Positions 1-14,808 of a DNA stretch of 64,000 nucleotides are shown here, piece by piece. Below the pieces are notes generated by a model that worked only from the letters and a program-made list of their open reading frames with translations, did no database searches and was not told the origin of the DNA. Within the stretch, counting starts at the first letter, position 1. Every line of letters begins with the position of its first letter. The DNA is from Sipunculus nudus (taxonomy: Eukaryota; Annelida; Sipuncula; Golfingiida; Sipunculidae), in contig CM049318.1 in NCBI GenBank assembly GCA_026874595.1, positions 17,844,241-17,908,240 of the forward strand, read 5' to 3'. Made by a program: the position numbers and the translations under genes.

Positions 1-230
1 TTAAAACTCTTCTTATGAACGTAATTAGCATTCCATTGTATAGTTTATCGATAACAGTTTACATGCTGCCTACATGAAGAAATATATAGATTATAACAAA
101 TAGGCAGTTTCAGCAACAACAACATAATCAAAATACATTGCATGCTTAAAAAGTATCTGGTGAGGTGGACCTTTTTGTATGAAAACTTACAATGTTTTAC
201 CAATTTCACAAACTAACATTTTATCACCAG

Positions 231-362
231 TGTGGGGAGCGTGGGAGAGCTGGGTGTGTCCATGCAATGGCGAAGTTCAGTCAAGAATGAGACAATGTAT
301 AGGAGTCGGTTGTATTGGAAGTGCAACTGAAGAGAAGACATGTATTTCTCTCAACTGTCCAG
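231..362 (+). CDS. E1, TSP1 module type A
   Basis: First domain in the window. The acceptor ends ttatcaccag and the donor is cag/gtaaat. The exon begins with the last two bases of a Val codon (V-W), so a coding exon must precede it upstream. It reads [11 protein letters not shown], then R-M-R-Q-C and C-I-G, and closes NCPG: 44 residues, six Cys. The third Trp is followed by V-C-P-C instead of CSxTC. Confidence 0.9.
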
Positions 363-3300
363 GTAAATCCCAGGGTAATATATGCCATTCATTCCACTTA
401 ATGTTATTGTGTTGTTTTTTTTTGTATTTTCCCAATTAAAAGATTATTTTTGCATTACAAAATTTCCTCAAAACCGGTCTGTGTCATGTTTCTTCCCACA
501 AAACATGAGAATATTCACATAGTTTAAAGACTTCCTTGCATATCTTTCAGCTCCATTAAACAATATTTATGTATTTACTATATCGAACGTTCTTCGGGGG
601 CGCTGCCATTTCTGCAACGGTTCCGTCATAATGGCTAGTTCTTAAGCTTACATGAAGGCGAATGTTATAACAGATATGATTTATCAATCATGTATTACTA
701 TGTTAATTCTCGTAACATTGTACATACATTTAATTTACAACAATCGTGGACGAAACACTTTTCTGATTCAGGATGGTCACGCTGGGGACGATGCAGTAGG
801 ACCTGTGGACCTGGTGGTAGGACTAGGACCAGGGTCTGCCCACAAGGAATCGTCTGCCTTTATCCTTCTAGAGCAAGCCAGGCTTGTAACGAAGGCTCTT
901 GTCCAGGTAGACCATCAAGTTTATTAAATTTGTGTTAAGGACAAAAAAACTGAACTTATCGCTGTGATGCATGAAATATTTTGAAATATATTGTTGATAA
1001 TCCTCGGTTACTGCGATTGAACCAGTCATTTGCCCCATAGTGACCTATATACAAGTAACAATTGTTGCTCATACGTGCACATGATTGTTAATCCACCACT
1101 CAGTCACCATTCCTGCTCCTCTGAGGTATCGGTCTTAGGGATGTGTGTGTTGATATGTGTAACTTTAGGTTTCATTGTAACATGTTTAGCATTTTTCTCT
1201 TACGAGACTATGACAAAATAAGCATTGATTTTTATGGACGTCATTCATTTGATACCTTAAAGACAATCGACCCGACAAGTGTTTGTTGCCCATTGCGTAC
1301 CATCCACAATGGCTTTACGTCTTTATTTACGCCCAATTTGATCAGACATGTTTGATAAAAATCGAAGGATAACATCTTCACATAAAGAAATATCAACAAA
1401 TACTTGAAGTAATACATGCGGAGGATGACATCCTTTCTTAAAAAACAATCGTTAATAGTTTTGATGAAACTAAATTTAAATCATTATTTTTTAACATCTA
1501 CTGACCTTTTTACCAGAGGCATATCACCGAGTATATTTGGGACGGTGAAGGACACTGTTTGCGCTTGAATACATCACTTGGAGCCTCGCTGACTGGAGAG
1601 ACTAAGAGCGAGAATTTTAGTTCTGAAGAGTGACCCAATTGCACGGGTAATTTCAATACCTGTTGACCCTGCTTACAAGGGCATAGGGATGTGTGTAGTC
1701 TGAGCCCAATATAGTAGACACTCACTGTATAAATATATATCAACCTCAATATATGCAAGTGCCTGATGATAATGAATCCGATTATATGGCTTGCGTAAAC
1801 AAATCCAAATCGCTGAACGGTGGCTATGTTGAGATTATAACATATTTAAATTGGGATTACTTCCAATAAGCATTTAGTATTTCCCCAATTACACAGACTG
1901 GTTCTTGAGATAATATGTGTGAAATGGAAATTGAGCATTTTATTGGTCATATTGGATTGTTTGACTGGTTAGGCATTCGACATTACATGTCCTCCAGTAC
2001 TGATATATCAGCATAATTTATGCAATTTCGAATGGTTAGAAACAGTCATTTTTTTTAATGTAGCAAGTAAGTAAACAGAGGTGGCGTTACCAAGAATATT
2101 ATAATCTGAAAATTATGCACGATCAGTGTGTCCGCCAATTGAATGCGATAACAGCTACATTGTTTAAAGGAATATGGCCTATTTATGTATATTGACTCTC
2201 AATAGTCTTGATATTAGAAGTCAACAGCGTGTGTTTTTTGCCAAGTTACTCATGTCTGTAGACCAAATTCTAGTCACAAATTGTTCGCTAATAGTGTAAA
2301 TGAAAAATGAGATTATTTTGATTTCTTTAACCAACACAATATATTTGTTCAGTAATTTATTGAACCCGGAAAGGTTTTCAGAGTGTTGACACAAGGCTCA
2401 TTCAATATAAGTGGCCGTGCCCTTCTTTAGGTTTTCCATTGAGATATGCCTAATAACTGCCACCTTGTAACGTTTGGAATTAAATACCATGCGGCTCAAA
2501 TGTGCCCTTTGTTATGGACAAACGGACAGATGACAAAGCGGGGTAATTCCCGCAATCGCTGATATAAAAATCTTGATTTTCAGACTTTCATGACAACCAT
2601 ATATATATATATATTTTGTGTATGAATGTAACCTTATACCCATACCTTTTAAAGAATGGCTTTCATGGGGTCCTTGGGTCTGTCCTTGTGTTGGAGGCAG
2701 ATACAGACGGACAAGAGAGTGCTCTGGTACAGGTTGTGCGGGTAATAATTTCGAAGAAGGGTCCTGTGGAATAGGACAATGCCCAGGTTAATATCGTTAT
2801 ATTGAGTGAGCATTCATATTTTAACATTTTGAGCAGCAATTCAACAATTCATTATTAAACTAATCAATATATTACTATGAAACTATGAAATATTTTACTA
2901 ATATTAATATGTTTTATAATTAAACTGTATTTTTCCCGACAGTTTTATGCATAAGCCTGTTCATATATATAAGCATACATACAAAAAGTAAATCGTTCAC
3001 AATTTTGCATATTTATCTGGTCATTTCTTTGTAAATCTTGTATTCCTAAACAGTGATTATTTGTAGCAGTTGAATTCTATTAACGGTATGAAAGTCAGTA
3101 CATTTTCCCGGTTATAAAAAAGTCTACTTCACATGTCATCTCCTCTTTTTCCAGAGTGGGGAGAGTGGACAGCGTGTGATACAACATGTGGTGCGGCCAT
3201 ACAAAGAAGAATGAGGTCTTGTAATCCAGGAACGACCTGCCGCTACGCACGCGAAGATCGTAGAGACTGCACGTTACCGCAATGCCCTGGTAGGCAAATT

Positions 3301-4489
3301 TAGAATTCATGTTATCTGTAAATTAACAAATAGGCTAGACCAAAATCGTGTTCAGATAGTGAACATATTCCTATTCCTATATATTGTTAACAGTCAGACA
3401 GTAAAATTATTCGTGTCTGAATACATAATTAAACAGTCAGTAAAGAAATACAGTTAAACTAATTTAGGATACTCCTCAGTCAAATGAAAACACAATTAAT
3501 TAAAAAATAATTCTTGTCAAATTGTACGTTTAGGAACAGCTATTAACACTCGTTTTGATGCATATGTAGCAAGGACAATAATACTAAAAATAAGAAACCT
3601 ACAATGAACATAATATAAACATATTCTAGGGTGGGGACAATGGTCTCGTTGGATTTGTCCATGCCAAGGCAATCAACAGAGAAGGACTCGAGAATGCGAA
3701 GGCACCGGGAGCTGCTCAGGATCTGGAACTGATGCAAGGAAATGTTCAAATAACTGCCCAGGTTGGTCTATGTGTACTTGCCAGATGTAATGTTACATTC
3801 TGATTATTAGCTTTGATCTTACCAGGTATAGTTGTTTACTTTTGTTTATATCATTTGCAGTCTGGAGCACATGGACCGCCTGTTCTACCACGTGTGGCAG
3901 CGGCAGCAGAAGCAGAACCAGGAGCTGTCCACAAGGAACAAGGTGCGATTACGCGTTGTTCCTTAGTGAAGGTTGCAACAGAGGTTTTTGTCCAGGTAAA
4001 TGACGCATCACTGGTACAACAGCTTTTATCACCTGATATTTACTTAACATAAAAAGCAGTATTTTCGAGCTGTCACCGGGTAAATATACACAAAATTTAA
4101 AGTTTATTGTAATAAATTAACTTGACATGTCTAGAAAAACTATTGACTTAATTAGTTTACGACCATTTGTCATTCCATCTTAAAGCAATGCAAGTTACTG
4201 TTCATTGGTTTAAGATGCTGATATAAATGTAATTTATTCACCATATGAATCGTATATTATTATGCATGGATGATCCCACCTAATGCTGTATGTGAATATT
4301 TGCAGTGTGGGGGCCTTGGGGGAGTTGGGTGTGCCCTTGTACTGGTGATCAGCAAACACGAACTCGAAGATGTATAGGAAGAGGATGTCCTGGTGAACCA
4401 ACTACCTCAAGAGCTTGCTCATCTATTGTGTGTCCCGGTAAGAATTCCTACACGAATTACAAGCTTACTCTATATCCTACCACGTAATA

Positions 4490-4555
<66 letters not shown>

Positions 4556-7500
4556 CAATAGAGTAATCTATTTTTTTACTTAAAGTGTACTCAAGACAAA
4601 ATAAAAACAGGGGGCAATTGTAGAACGAAATAATTAAATTTCTTGCATCAGTGAACAATAATGTATATTTTTATTCAATTTGGGAGGATGGACCCTATGG
4701 ACATCATGTCAACCATCTTGTGGTGCTGGGAGTAAGATGAGGACAAGGCAATGCCCAGAAGGCACAAACTGTTTGTATCCCCTGATTGACAGTCAGAGAT
4801 GTACGCTTGGCGAGTGTCCAGGTAATATTGTCCGAATCTTTATTAACTTAATATTAAAGTGCTAATGGAATTATAAAGGGTCAGGAATAAAGTTTCAGAG
4901 GAAGGGATGATTCCATCGCGTAATGACCTTTTTTTTTTCTTTTCTTTTAACACATTATATTTTCACACAATTTCTTTTAAGATAACGATTTTCATCTGTT
5001 TACATATATATTTTAATTGCTGAGACTCCTGAATATGTTTTGCATATGTTTAAGTAAGCGGCCGTTGAAGACATTAAAACATAAACATATATTTTGGGCA
5101 TTTGGGCACTGAATAACTAAAAAATGTCTTAGGATAAATAATTTACAAATGAAAATCAAAACGAATAATTCAACTGAATAATTCCTTGATATATTTTAAG
5201 TTTACGAGTTTTATGTGTGCGTTGTGAAGAGACCAGGAAAAACTTAATAAAAATAAATTTAAAAAAGGATTGACAATCTCAGTGATCCTTCACATTACAA
5301 CTAGATATTTGGAAAAGTCCGAAATGTTAACATGACGAAATATGTGAAGTATATAAAGTATGGTCAAAAACTGCTCTGTCAGTCCGGGTAGCACTGTGTC
5401 GCCTTTAGTTCTGTTATATTTCATTGATCTGACTTGGACCCTTCTTGTGACAGTTCTGGTTTTCAGGATTTCCATGTCTGAGAATTTATCTTGTCGTGTG
5501 TTGGGCAGGTGTCGGTGGCTGATCTGTCTTTCACGTCTCATGTGGACTTTCTTCCACGTTCCGCAGACAAACAAGAGGATTTTGAGAACGACCGCTCCAT
5601 TACATTTTTTTTCCTGACAGGAATGGTTTATCTCCGTTAAAAGGCATGCATGTTAGTTTACCTCATGCAGTGCTTGCTTTAGATATACAGGTGTTGCCAA
5701 AGCATTGGGGTTGGCCATTAGAGTAAGCGTGCTGGCCAATTAGTTGAAACTTTCGACTGCATGGAGGTTTTGTCTCTCCCTTGCGTTCTAAGAAACTTCA
5801 AGTTTAGGTTAAGCATCACCTCTCTTTACTCGGAACTGAGGCAAACTGTGTCGCAGGCCGATGAGAAGCAACAAAAATATATCTGAATGAAATCTACTTC
5901 AATGTTATGATGCCTACAGACGCCTCGGTTTGTACGGCTTAGTATCTGATATGCATCTGAAGCAGATGCGCGTGTCAGTGTCTTTGAGTATGTAAATCGG
6001 CATGTGAAACACTGTCGTGGCAAAAACACAGTAATATTTGACTTTGTTGGTAATTAAAAGTCATATGATTGTTCTCCGTATTAGGACCCTCCCCACTTGA
6101 ACTTTGACGGTTAAAGGCTTTTATTTTGTTTGGTCAGCCATTCTTCCAACGGTCGTAAAGAGCCAATGCCGGCTGACCGTGAAGAATTATTTAGTGGTAA
6201 AGTCAACAAACGTATACACTATAACGTTTACATAATATAAATACAACATTGCTTTATAAAGAAGGAATGTGCTGTTATCAGGGAAATATCCAAATGTAAG
6301 AATTTTCCTCAGAATTTATACATTTTTGTAATGTAGCGAAATAGAAAACAAACTATAGCTATAACACAGGTAATTTTCTTATATCTCCACTGCTCTTATC
6401 AGTATATATATAGAATATAAATAGTCCACAACCACTCTGTCTTGTTTCAGTTTGGTCTGCGTGGACGGACTGGGTGTGTCCTTGTGAAAGGGGGGAACAG
6501 GTGCGAACGCGAACGTGCAACAGACAGTTTTGCCCTGGACAAAACAGAAACACAAGACCGTGCACTAATGACCTTTGTCCAGGTAATTTACACGATCACT
6601 TTTTATACATTCACGTAATGTACATAAGGCCATAATATATACCTGTTTCCGTATACCCCTTCTAATTATATACCCAGGGACCTTTGTAGGTACAAAGATA
6701 CTTTATGTAAATGTCCCATACACCTATATAGGTATATAGTTAGTTTTTTTTCTAACATATGGAACCATTTAATAAGAGCTGTAACATTAAATTAGAATCA
6801 ACTCCTTGCCTGTGATTCATTACAAAAAATAACGAAACAACCGTTCATGTGGCCAAACACACAAACCTATCATTATTTATGTTTTATTTTTTTTTTTTTT
6901 CAAGTATGGCAAGAGGTATATGATACAGGAACATGTACATAAATACATCAAGATCATGTATTTTTTGCTGACAGACTGGCAGGAATGGACTTCCTGTTCA
7001 ACTTCATGTGGAATTGGCACTAGGATTCGCAGAAGAGACTGCAAGACATATACAACCTGCAATTATCCGTTGGAGGAGAGGAAAGAGTGCAAGGAAGCTG
7101 ACTGCCCAGGTGCTGTTTTAAACTGACAAGTAAACTTTTCATAATTAGTAACTGTTGGCTCTGAGATCTAATTTGATTGTAAACATGTAAACGATGTGAT
7201 TAACGTTTGATTACCTTAAAAGAAAGGCATTTAAAGTAACAATATAAACGATGATCAAATATTTCATTTTGTATAGAATGGAATGTTTGGGATAAGTGGA
7301 ATTGCCCGTGCGCTGGTGGTCAACAATTCCGTACTAGGTCATGCAAGTCTGGAATATGTGGAGCGAACAATAGGGAAGCCAGAACGTGTACAGTAAATGA
7401 ATGTCCAGGTGAGAGATATAACACGCATGTTGTCTTTCCCCGTGTCGTTTTTATTCAGACATATCTGGACACCTATATATAGGCGGTTGTTAAGCTGCTG

Positions 7501-7979
7501 AATAAGAATGGATTAAGGTTTTAGTATTCAAAACAGTGTTAAAATGATTTTCAGGGTATTCTTGTTTCAGGGATGTTGAAGAAAACTTCCAAACCAAGTA
7601 ACCAAATAAATGTTCCTTTTAACGCGAATCACCCGGTTACTTTCATTTTTTCCTGTAAACGTACGTTTGTTTTACGATACACATAGGCATTCGTGTTTTA
7701 ACAAAAATAGAAAATAGCCAGTATGTAAATGTATATTATTAAGGGCCCTGACAATGACAGACCGATATTATTTGGTTTAATTATTTTGTCCAGAATGGGA
7801 AGCCTGGACGCTCTGCTCGGCCTCGTGTGGATTCGGAAGAAAGACGAGGAGTCGACCTTGTACACCCGGGACAAACTGCCCGTATTCTTTGTCAGAAAAC
7901 CAAGCCTGTAGTTTACCAGTCTGCCCTGGTTTGTATATTGAAATACGTGATGTAATATATGCTGATTGAACTCATTATA

Positions 7980-8036
<57 letters not shown>

Positions 8037-8749
8037 GTGTATGTGTAAAACATGGTAAAGACAAAACCTGAGCCGATATCTGCGATCGATCCTGCACTGG
8101 ACGCGTTTGAGTCCATCATTTTACCCGTTTTGCCAAATAAAGCAGGTTATACCGACGAGACCAATTACAATCGCTATTTATGCATTTGTATATTCAGTTT
8201 GGAGTCAATGGGGACCTTGGATTTGTCCTTGCGAGGGAGGTATGCAGTCTCGAAACAGGACTTGTGTGGATGGAGATTGTAGAGGAAGAGCAAGCAACAC
8301 CAGAGAATGCCTGGAAGCTTATTGCCCAGGTTAGGCAACGTTTAATTAATATTGATAATGGAAACTTTATCTAATCAAAACGTATTTTTTTACGTTTTCC
8401 ACTGATATTCAAATTTTAAATACTACATATGATAAAATACTGACCACGGGCAACTAAAGCTGAAGATCAAGGGTATAAACTAAATAACAAATAATAATAA
8501 TACTCCTAAGTGTCATTCATTACAAAGTAGTTTCATGGGACCATTGACCTAAACTATAAACTTTAATGCATAGAGACGGTATAATATCTTTCCAGACTGG
8601 ACCTCTTGGACCTCCTGTTCGGCTTCATGCGGGGAGGGAGTAAGGACTAGAATACGGATTTGCCCAGCCGGTACATTATGCAACTACCATGTGACGGAGA
8701 GCTCGCGTTGTCAAGTGACCCCCTGTTCCGGTCAGTAACGATATATATT

Positions 8750-8796
<47 letters not shown>

Positions 8797-11700
8797 ATTT
8801 AAAACATTATTTTATTTTTTAAATCTCGGCCTTTTACAAATTCACCAAGGATATCAGAAATACCTATATAAAATCTGCACATCCTAATCTTATCTCTAAA
8901 TTAGCTTATCTTAGCATTCTAGTTGCAACGTAAAGCATCCATTCAGTGTCAGAACTCCCTCCGTTAAAGGCGACGAGGAGGATATTGTCTTGTTTGAATT
9001 ACGTGAGAATTGATACCCTTGGTGACATACAAGCCCAGAGGTTTGGTAAATAGTTATGAAGTTTGACAATGAGGACAAAGATATTGATCGTGTCAAATAA
9101 AGATGATTGTTGCTACTTTATGCGGTAACACAGTAGGTTTTCTCCACATAAGTATAAGCAAATTGACCAGTATATTCAGGATATTGTAATTCTTTTGGCA
9201 AATATCAAGTTGTTTTAGGTTTTTAACTAGCTATCCTTGGTTTTATACAATCGCAATACTTTTAGAATGGGAACCATGGGGACGATGGATCTGTCCATGT
9301 GTAAATGGAGAACAAAACCGGACCAGGACATGCGATGGCCCGTCATGCGTCGGGAAAACTATTGAAAATCGAGATTGCTCAGAGGGGCAATGCCCAGGTA
9401 ATTAATCCGTGTAAATAAGCTATTTGACAGATTAATGGGTACCTTTAAAGATGCAGCACTCACTTTAAGAATAATATTCATTTGATTTAACATTTGTTTG
9501 GTGTCCTACATCTAAAGCAAGAAAAAATCGGTTGTTAAGATGAAATGTTGTTGCATAATATGATAAAGAAAGAATAGTTTTAAGTAGAACTTATTACAGA
9601 AGGACAACTTCGAAACTTTGAAGAAGTGGTGTTAAATTATTATTTAAGTAGGTTTTGCATACTCATCTGAACTTTAGCGATGGCAATTTTTCTAACTTTT
9701 CCTAATCCTTTGGTCTGGATCTGTGGTCATAAAACAGACACAAATCATAATCTTTAGACCTAGGAAGTTCAAACTTAAAAGCAGGAACATCATGAATCAT
9801 GGAAAAACTTCACGATAACTTTCTACTTGCTGTGAACATGAGAGCCTTCTTGATATCCAATGTTGTCAAGGAAAATAGATTTGTTTTTATATATTATGTT
9901 TCGCATCTGTAACTATCAGACCATTAGCATGTTACGGTTCAACAAAATATGACCGATATTAACTAAGTTGGAATTCTTGCGTCTGCATTCAGATATAAGT
10001 AAGTATCTGATACCACTTTTTTAAATGAATGGCTTCGAGTAAAAGCTTCATTTGTATTAATGTAAATAATGTAAATGGTGTTTGTATGTAAAATACAGGC
10101 TACGTGACATAGCCCGCTGACTTATTATTACAAGCCAACATGTCCAAATTATCTGATTCCCCGTAAGAAATAAAAAGTTTGGCTTTATATCTTTGTTAGC
10201 TATATTTTTATGGGTTTCAGTATGGCAGGCCTGGGGAAGTTGCACTGTTACCTGTGGTACTGGTAGCAGAGAGAGATTTCGGACTTGTGGAGACGATTCT
10301 AGTTGTCCATATCATCTAACTGAAAGTGAAGTTTGTGTCAGGCGGCCATGTCCAGGTGAAAGATGACACTTCACTAAGCCAAATTCAAACTAATGTTCTA
10401 TTTACATTACCTCGGAGGCTACTGTGAGTTTAAATTAACGCCCATCCTTGATAAAAACATTTTCTTAACAACACAATCATACCCTGAGCTCCAAAAAGAA
10501 CTGACCAGGAAATATATTGGACATTAAAAAAGTTCCTTTCTTTAAGAGTAATATCAACATCTGAAATTATCCTTTTTCTCCATTTTTATTTGTGCAAAAA
10601 TATACTATTCCGTTTCTGCACTTGGTCTTTCACTGATAACCTATTGTTACATTAATTGATAATGGGTGTAAAAAGAATTGTGTGTTTGTTTTAAACTATA
10701 ATTCAACATCTTGTCTATGCTCGATGACTGTCATTGGAAATTAAATAATTTCATAAACCATCAATACCCCATGTAAAATTGAAGATGTTTTCCTAGTCTG
10801 ACAAGTGTCTGATTTTATCTAAAAAATGCAACAAAAGGTTTTTTTTTCATATTGTTTATTTTGTCATTAAAATCCTAATTTGTCTAGCATAATCGGAGCC
10901 GGGAAGGGGGTGAGACTTTATTTATATATGGCGGTCGACCTGAATTGTACTTGTCTATAACTTCTTTACGCTTCATTTTTACCCCCAGATAAGTATTACA
11001 AACAGATAGAAACTTGATACCGAAGAACCAAATAAGCATAACAAGAGTTCTGTTAGACGTCATCATGATTTCATGTCGACGTCATGACATCATGAACAAC
11101 CAGTTTTACATCTAGAACAATTCGACTTCGCTAATTTTGTTAGTAAAATATTGGAAATACTACACAACTAGGTCTTTAAACACAATGAAATCAGGTTGAC
11201 ATCGAGTTGGCTTCATATGGCATCATTGCACGGGGCTAGGCAGGCTTATTCTTTACAGTTCCATGTACCATGTTCAAAACAGCAAATTCAGAGGCATTGT
11301 TTTCGTCTTGGAGTTTATCAGAATCTACAAGATCAGATCGTTTTTTACAATTGCAATTGAAATAAACAACCTTCAGCAGGCTGTCCGGCGCATTAATAAT
11401 GAGACGGAATTGGCTGATTTCATATTGCAAACCCCACTGTATAGCATCAAGTTCAGTATCTTTACCGAGCCATGTCATTATTTGATTATAACATCTAAGA
11501 GAATGGTATTTAGTTGCTGATGGAGTAGGGCGAACCTTTTTGGGCCACAAGACTTGTCGCAGAAAAAAAAAACATTTTTCAATGCACGTTGCCCCAGACC
11601 AACCAACTCATCGGATGCGTTTCCACCAAACAGCAAATCATGGCATTATGCCAAGACTACGAATTTCATGGAATCCCTCCATGGACTTTCTTAACACTTT

Positions 11701-14700
11701 TTGGTGTCTAGATTCAAGGTCTTTTATCTCTTGCAGATACAGATATACTGACTTATGATAAATATTATGCCCTGCTGCGGCAAAGATAGGTAGACACTGC
11801 CCTTAAGCATAAAGATATGTGGCCTGTTCTTTCTGCATATAGAAGCATTCTTGCGGCTTAATCATACTCATGTATGAAAGCCAACGTTTGCTTGTCCGCA
11901 ACCGCTCAGCAAGGTAACTCTTTTCTCTTTGGTATTATATCCACCTCCATCTTCTCCTCAGACTAAGCAGCCGTGCTTTCTGTTAACAACCAACTAAAGA
12001 ATTCCTTATATTGAGTGCCAATACCTGCCGAATCCGCATCCTGGTCCATCAATTGAGCGACGAACATCACATATAAGCACTTCTCAGCTAACAGATGGCC
12101 CCTGAAGCCACGTTGAACGGACTTCCCCATATATGTTTCACAACATTCTCTGTATAAATCTCTTTAAAAACGTTTTGGAGACCAGACCCTGTCATGAGGG
12201 TTCCAATGGCGCCGAGCAAAATTAATTAATGAACAAAAGCTACCAAGCATCAACACGATTGTTTTCAATGGGCTGTATTTGGTAAGTTGTGGATAATTTC
12301 AGAAGCCATGGGTGGTTTGCAATCCTGTCGTGTTCGCAGCAATCATACCCATGCCATGAAAGGTCTGTTTCCCGTAGATGGTTAAGATATTATGGTTGTT
12401 ATTGTCTGCTGCAAACAGAATCATATCCACTATCGGGCCTAATTTATTTTTTGAAACCATATCCGCAGCATTCTTCTGAAATCTTTGCACCTCGGAGTAT
12501 GAGAAGCAAAACCCAAATGGTCGACAGATTTCCCACAAAAAATTTAGACTTGTACAGGTAGTGCAGTCGTGACGCCAGACCAATTTGTAGTGGGGCTATC
12601 ACAGCACATAGACGAGCAGCCTGTATTATTGAATGAGCAAATGATGCTACTTTCTCATACTTCGCAGTCCCAACAAATAAATTTAACAATATACGAAGGG
12701 ACACTGGCAGCAAGTCAAGGGTAGGACTCAAACTAACACTTGTTGACGGAGGACACTGATTAGTAACGGTCAGAACAGTGATCTTGATTTTACTCTTGAT
12801 AAACCTAGCGGCAGCGGCAATCATGACAATTATTACTCCATTCATCTCCACAACGAGCGGTTCTGCAATAGTCGCGAAATATTTTGGATGTATCTTTGAG
12901 GTATTTTCTCGCATAGTCATTATATCATAGAGCCCTTCACCCTCAGCTTTATAAATTGCGTCTTCATAGCATTCTTTCTGTTTAACTTTAAAGTATTGTT
13001 TCCCATATGCAACAGAGTTATCCTCTTGTAATTATCCTTTCATTTTACTCACAGGTCTGAAATTGTGAACTGTTCTTCATCATTCATTTCTAAATATTCA
13101 CATGCTATCAAAAATGCTTCTTGCTGGTCTTCATTTTTAGGTAGACCTCAGATTGTTTGAATTGTTCAGGAATGTCCCGTCCTGTTCGAGGTTTTGAACT
13201 AAATTGATTGTGACAAATACAATCTGGAGCATGACGATCACCACCGAAAAAATGAAATCGGCCACGAACAGTAAATGCCCAATCATCTGCACGTTCTTTA
13301 TCTTGTCATACAGTCTGAGGGAAAGAACTAGTTTCCGCTTAAACAACAGGCTCATCAGGACTGTGTTTACTCGATACAATTTCTTGTCCACAGAACAAGT
13401 ACAGTTTTTATTATTATAGCTTATATTTGATTATTGTAGCAACCCAAGCTTACATGTGCACTCTTCCTTATTGGGGAATGTGATGGGCCAGGGTTTAATT
13501 CTCGTTAAACGGCTTTTTAAATCTTTCCAATTACTGCGACATTTCCTATGGACTCTTTAACCAGCTTTAGCAACAACATCCCTCTGGCAAAGCATACGAC
13601 TGTATTTATTGCCGTATCAAAGCCTTTCTCAAAAAAGAGTGCTGATCTCTCTGTCATCTTCATCGCCCAATTCTTCTCTACAGATTTGACAGACTTCTGC
13701 TTCAGGATCACTTAAACTCATGCTAAGGCTTACCTGAATTAAAACCCAAAAGTTCTTAATACTCTTATCTGGGCTTTAAATCCGATCTCTTCAAATTCCG
13801 AGTACATGTAAATTATATTCCAGGGACATGTAATTTATGAAAAATTTGTTTTCCGTAGACATTTGTATTAGGCCACAGAACATCAAGTTAAACAAATAAT
13901 TCACATTGTGTTATCACCCTTTATTGCATGGCAGTTTGTTACATACCTGGTGTTTCTTTACAGAATGTTTTCATGCATAAGTCTACAAGCATTATGTCAT
14001 TTTCAGGAGCTCAAGAAACTTGAAAGCATGGCTTTAATTAATTTTTCTTTGGTTTTTATTTAAATCGCAGATGGCAACACTAAAATCATGAACTTTTTTT
14101 TATTTGCCAAGTAAAAAAATTGCTTCCATTTGATATAAGGATATAGCCTTCTGCACTTTCAAATAGAGCATGAGCATCATGAATTTAAAGGACCACGGCT
14201 ATTTCTTCAAGTTGATACTATCTTACATAATTTATTGCACCCAGCATCTCCACAGAACATAAAAGTAACAGAAAATTCATTAAATGACCAAATAATTTTT
14301 GGGGAGCGGAATTGAAGTTAGCTTAGTAAACGTTCTGTGTTACGTCATCATGACGTCAAGAAAAGGTAAACTATGTAACAAACAGTGCTGTAACCAATAT
14401 ACCTGTCATGACGACATGATGATGTTATACAGAACTTCATATAAGCTTGTTTGATTCATTGGTAGAATTTTCTGTCTGGTTGTAATACATTTATGGGGTT
14501 ACAATGAAGCATAAAGGAGTAGTAGACAGTTGAATTTTTGATCGACTGGCATCTTAAAGGTATCTAATCTCACCCTTTTCCCAGGCTACGATTTCGGGAG
14601 ACGATTTTTCTCGAGATGCAGAAGACATATAGAACTAGTAAAAGCAAAATCAAAACTTGTGTTGCAATTTTTATAGGGGCCGGACATATTTTCAAATATT

Positions 14701-14773
14701 AACCTGCCTATGCCTATGATGCATTATTGCTTTTTTTTCTGTACAGAAAAAGAAGAAATCTAAGAAATCTAAA

Positions 14774-14808
<35 letters not shown>

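Noticed and set aside
1510-1758. Minus-strand frame containing CPCKQGQQ, similar to the W-x-CPC start of type A modules
   Set aside because: No Trp spacing, no further Cys pattern and no splice sites in phase; it lies on the opposite strand to every other domain. Chance similarity.
5290-5617. Overlapping 85- and 94-codon frames on both strands in the E8-E9 intron
   Set aside because: No recognisable motif; the basic minus-strand frame vaguely recalls a gypsy pol tail but nothing firm.
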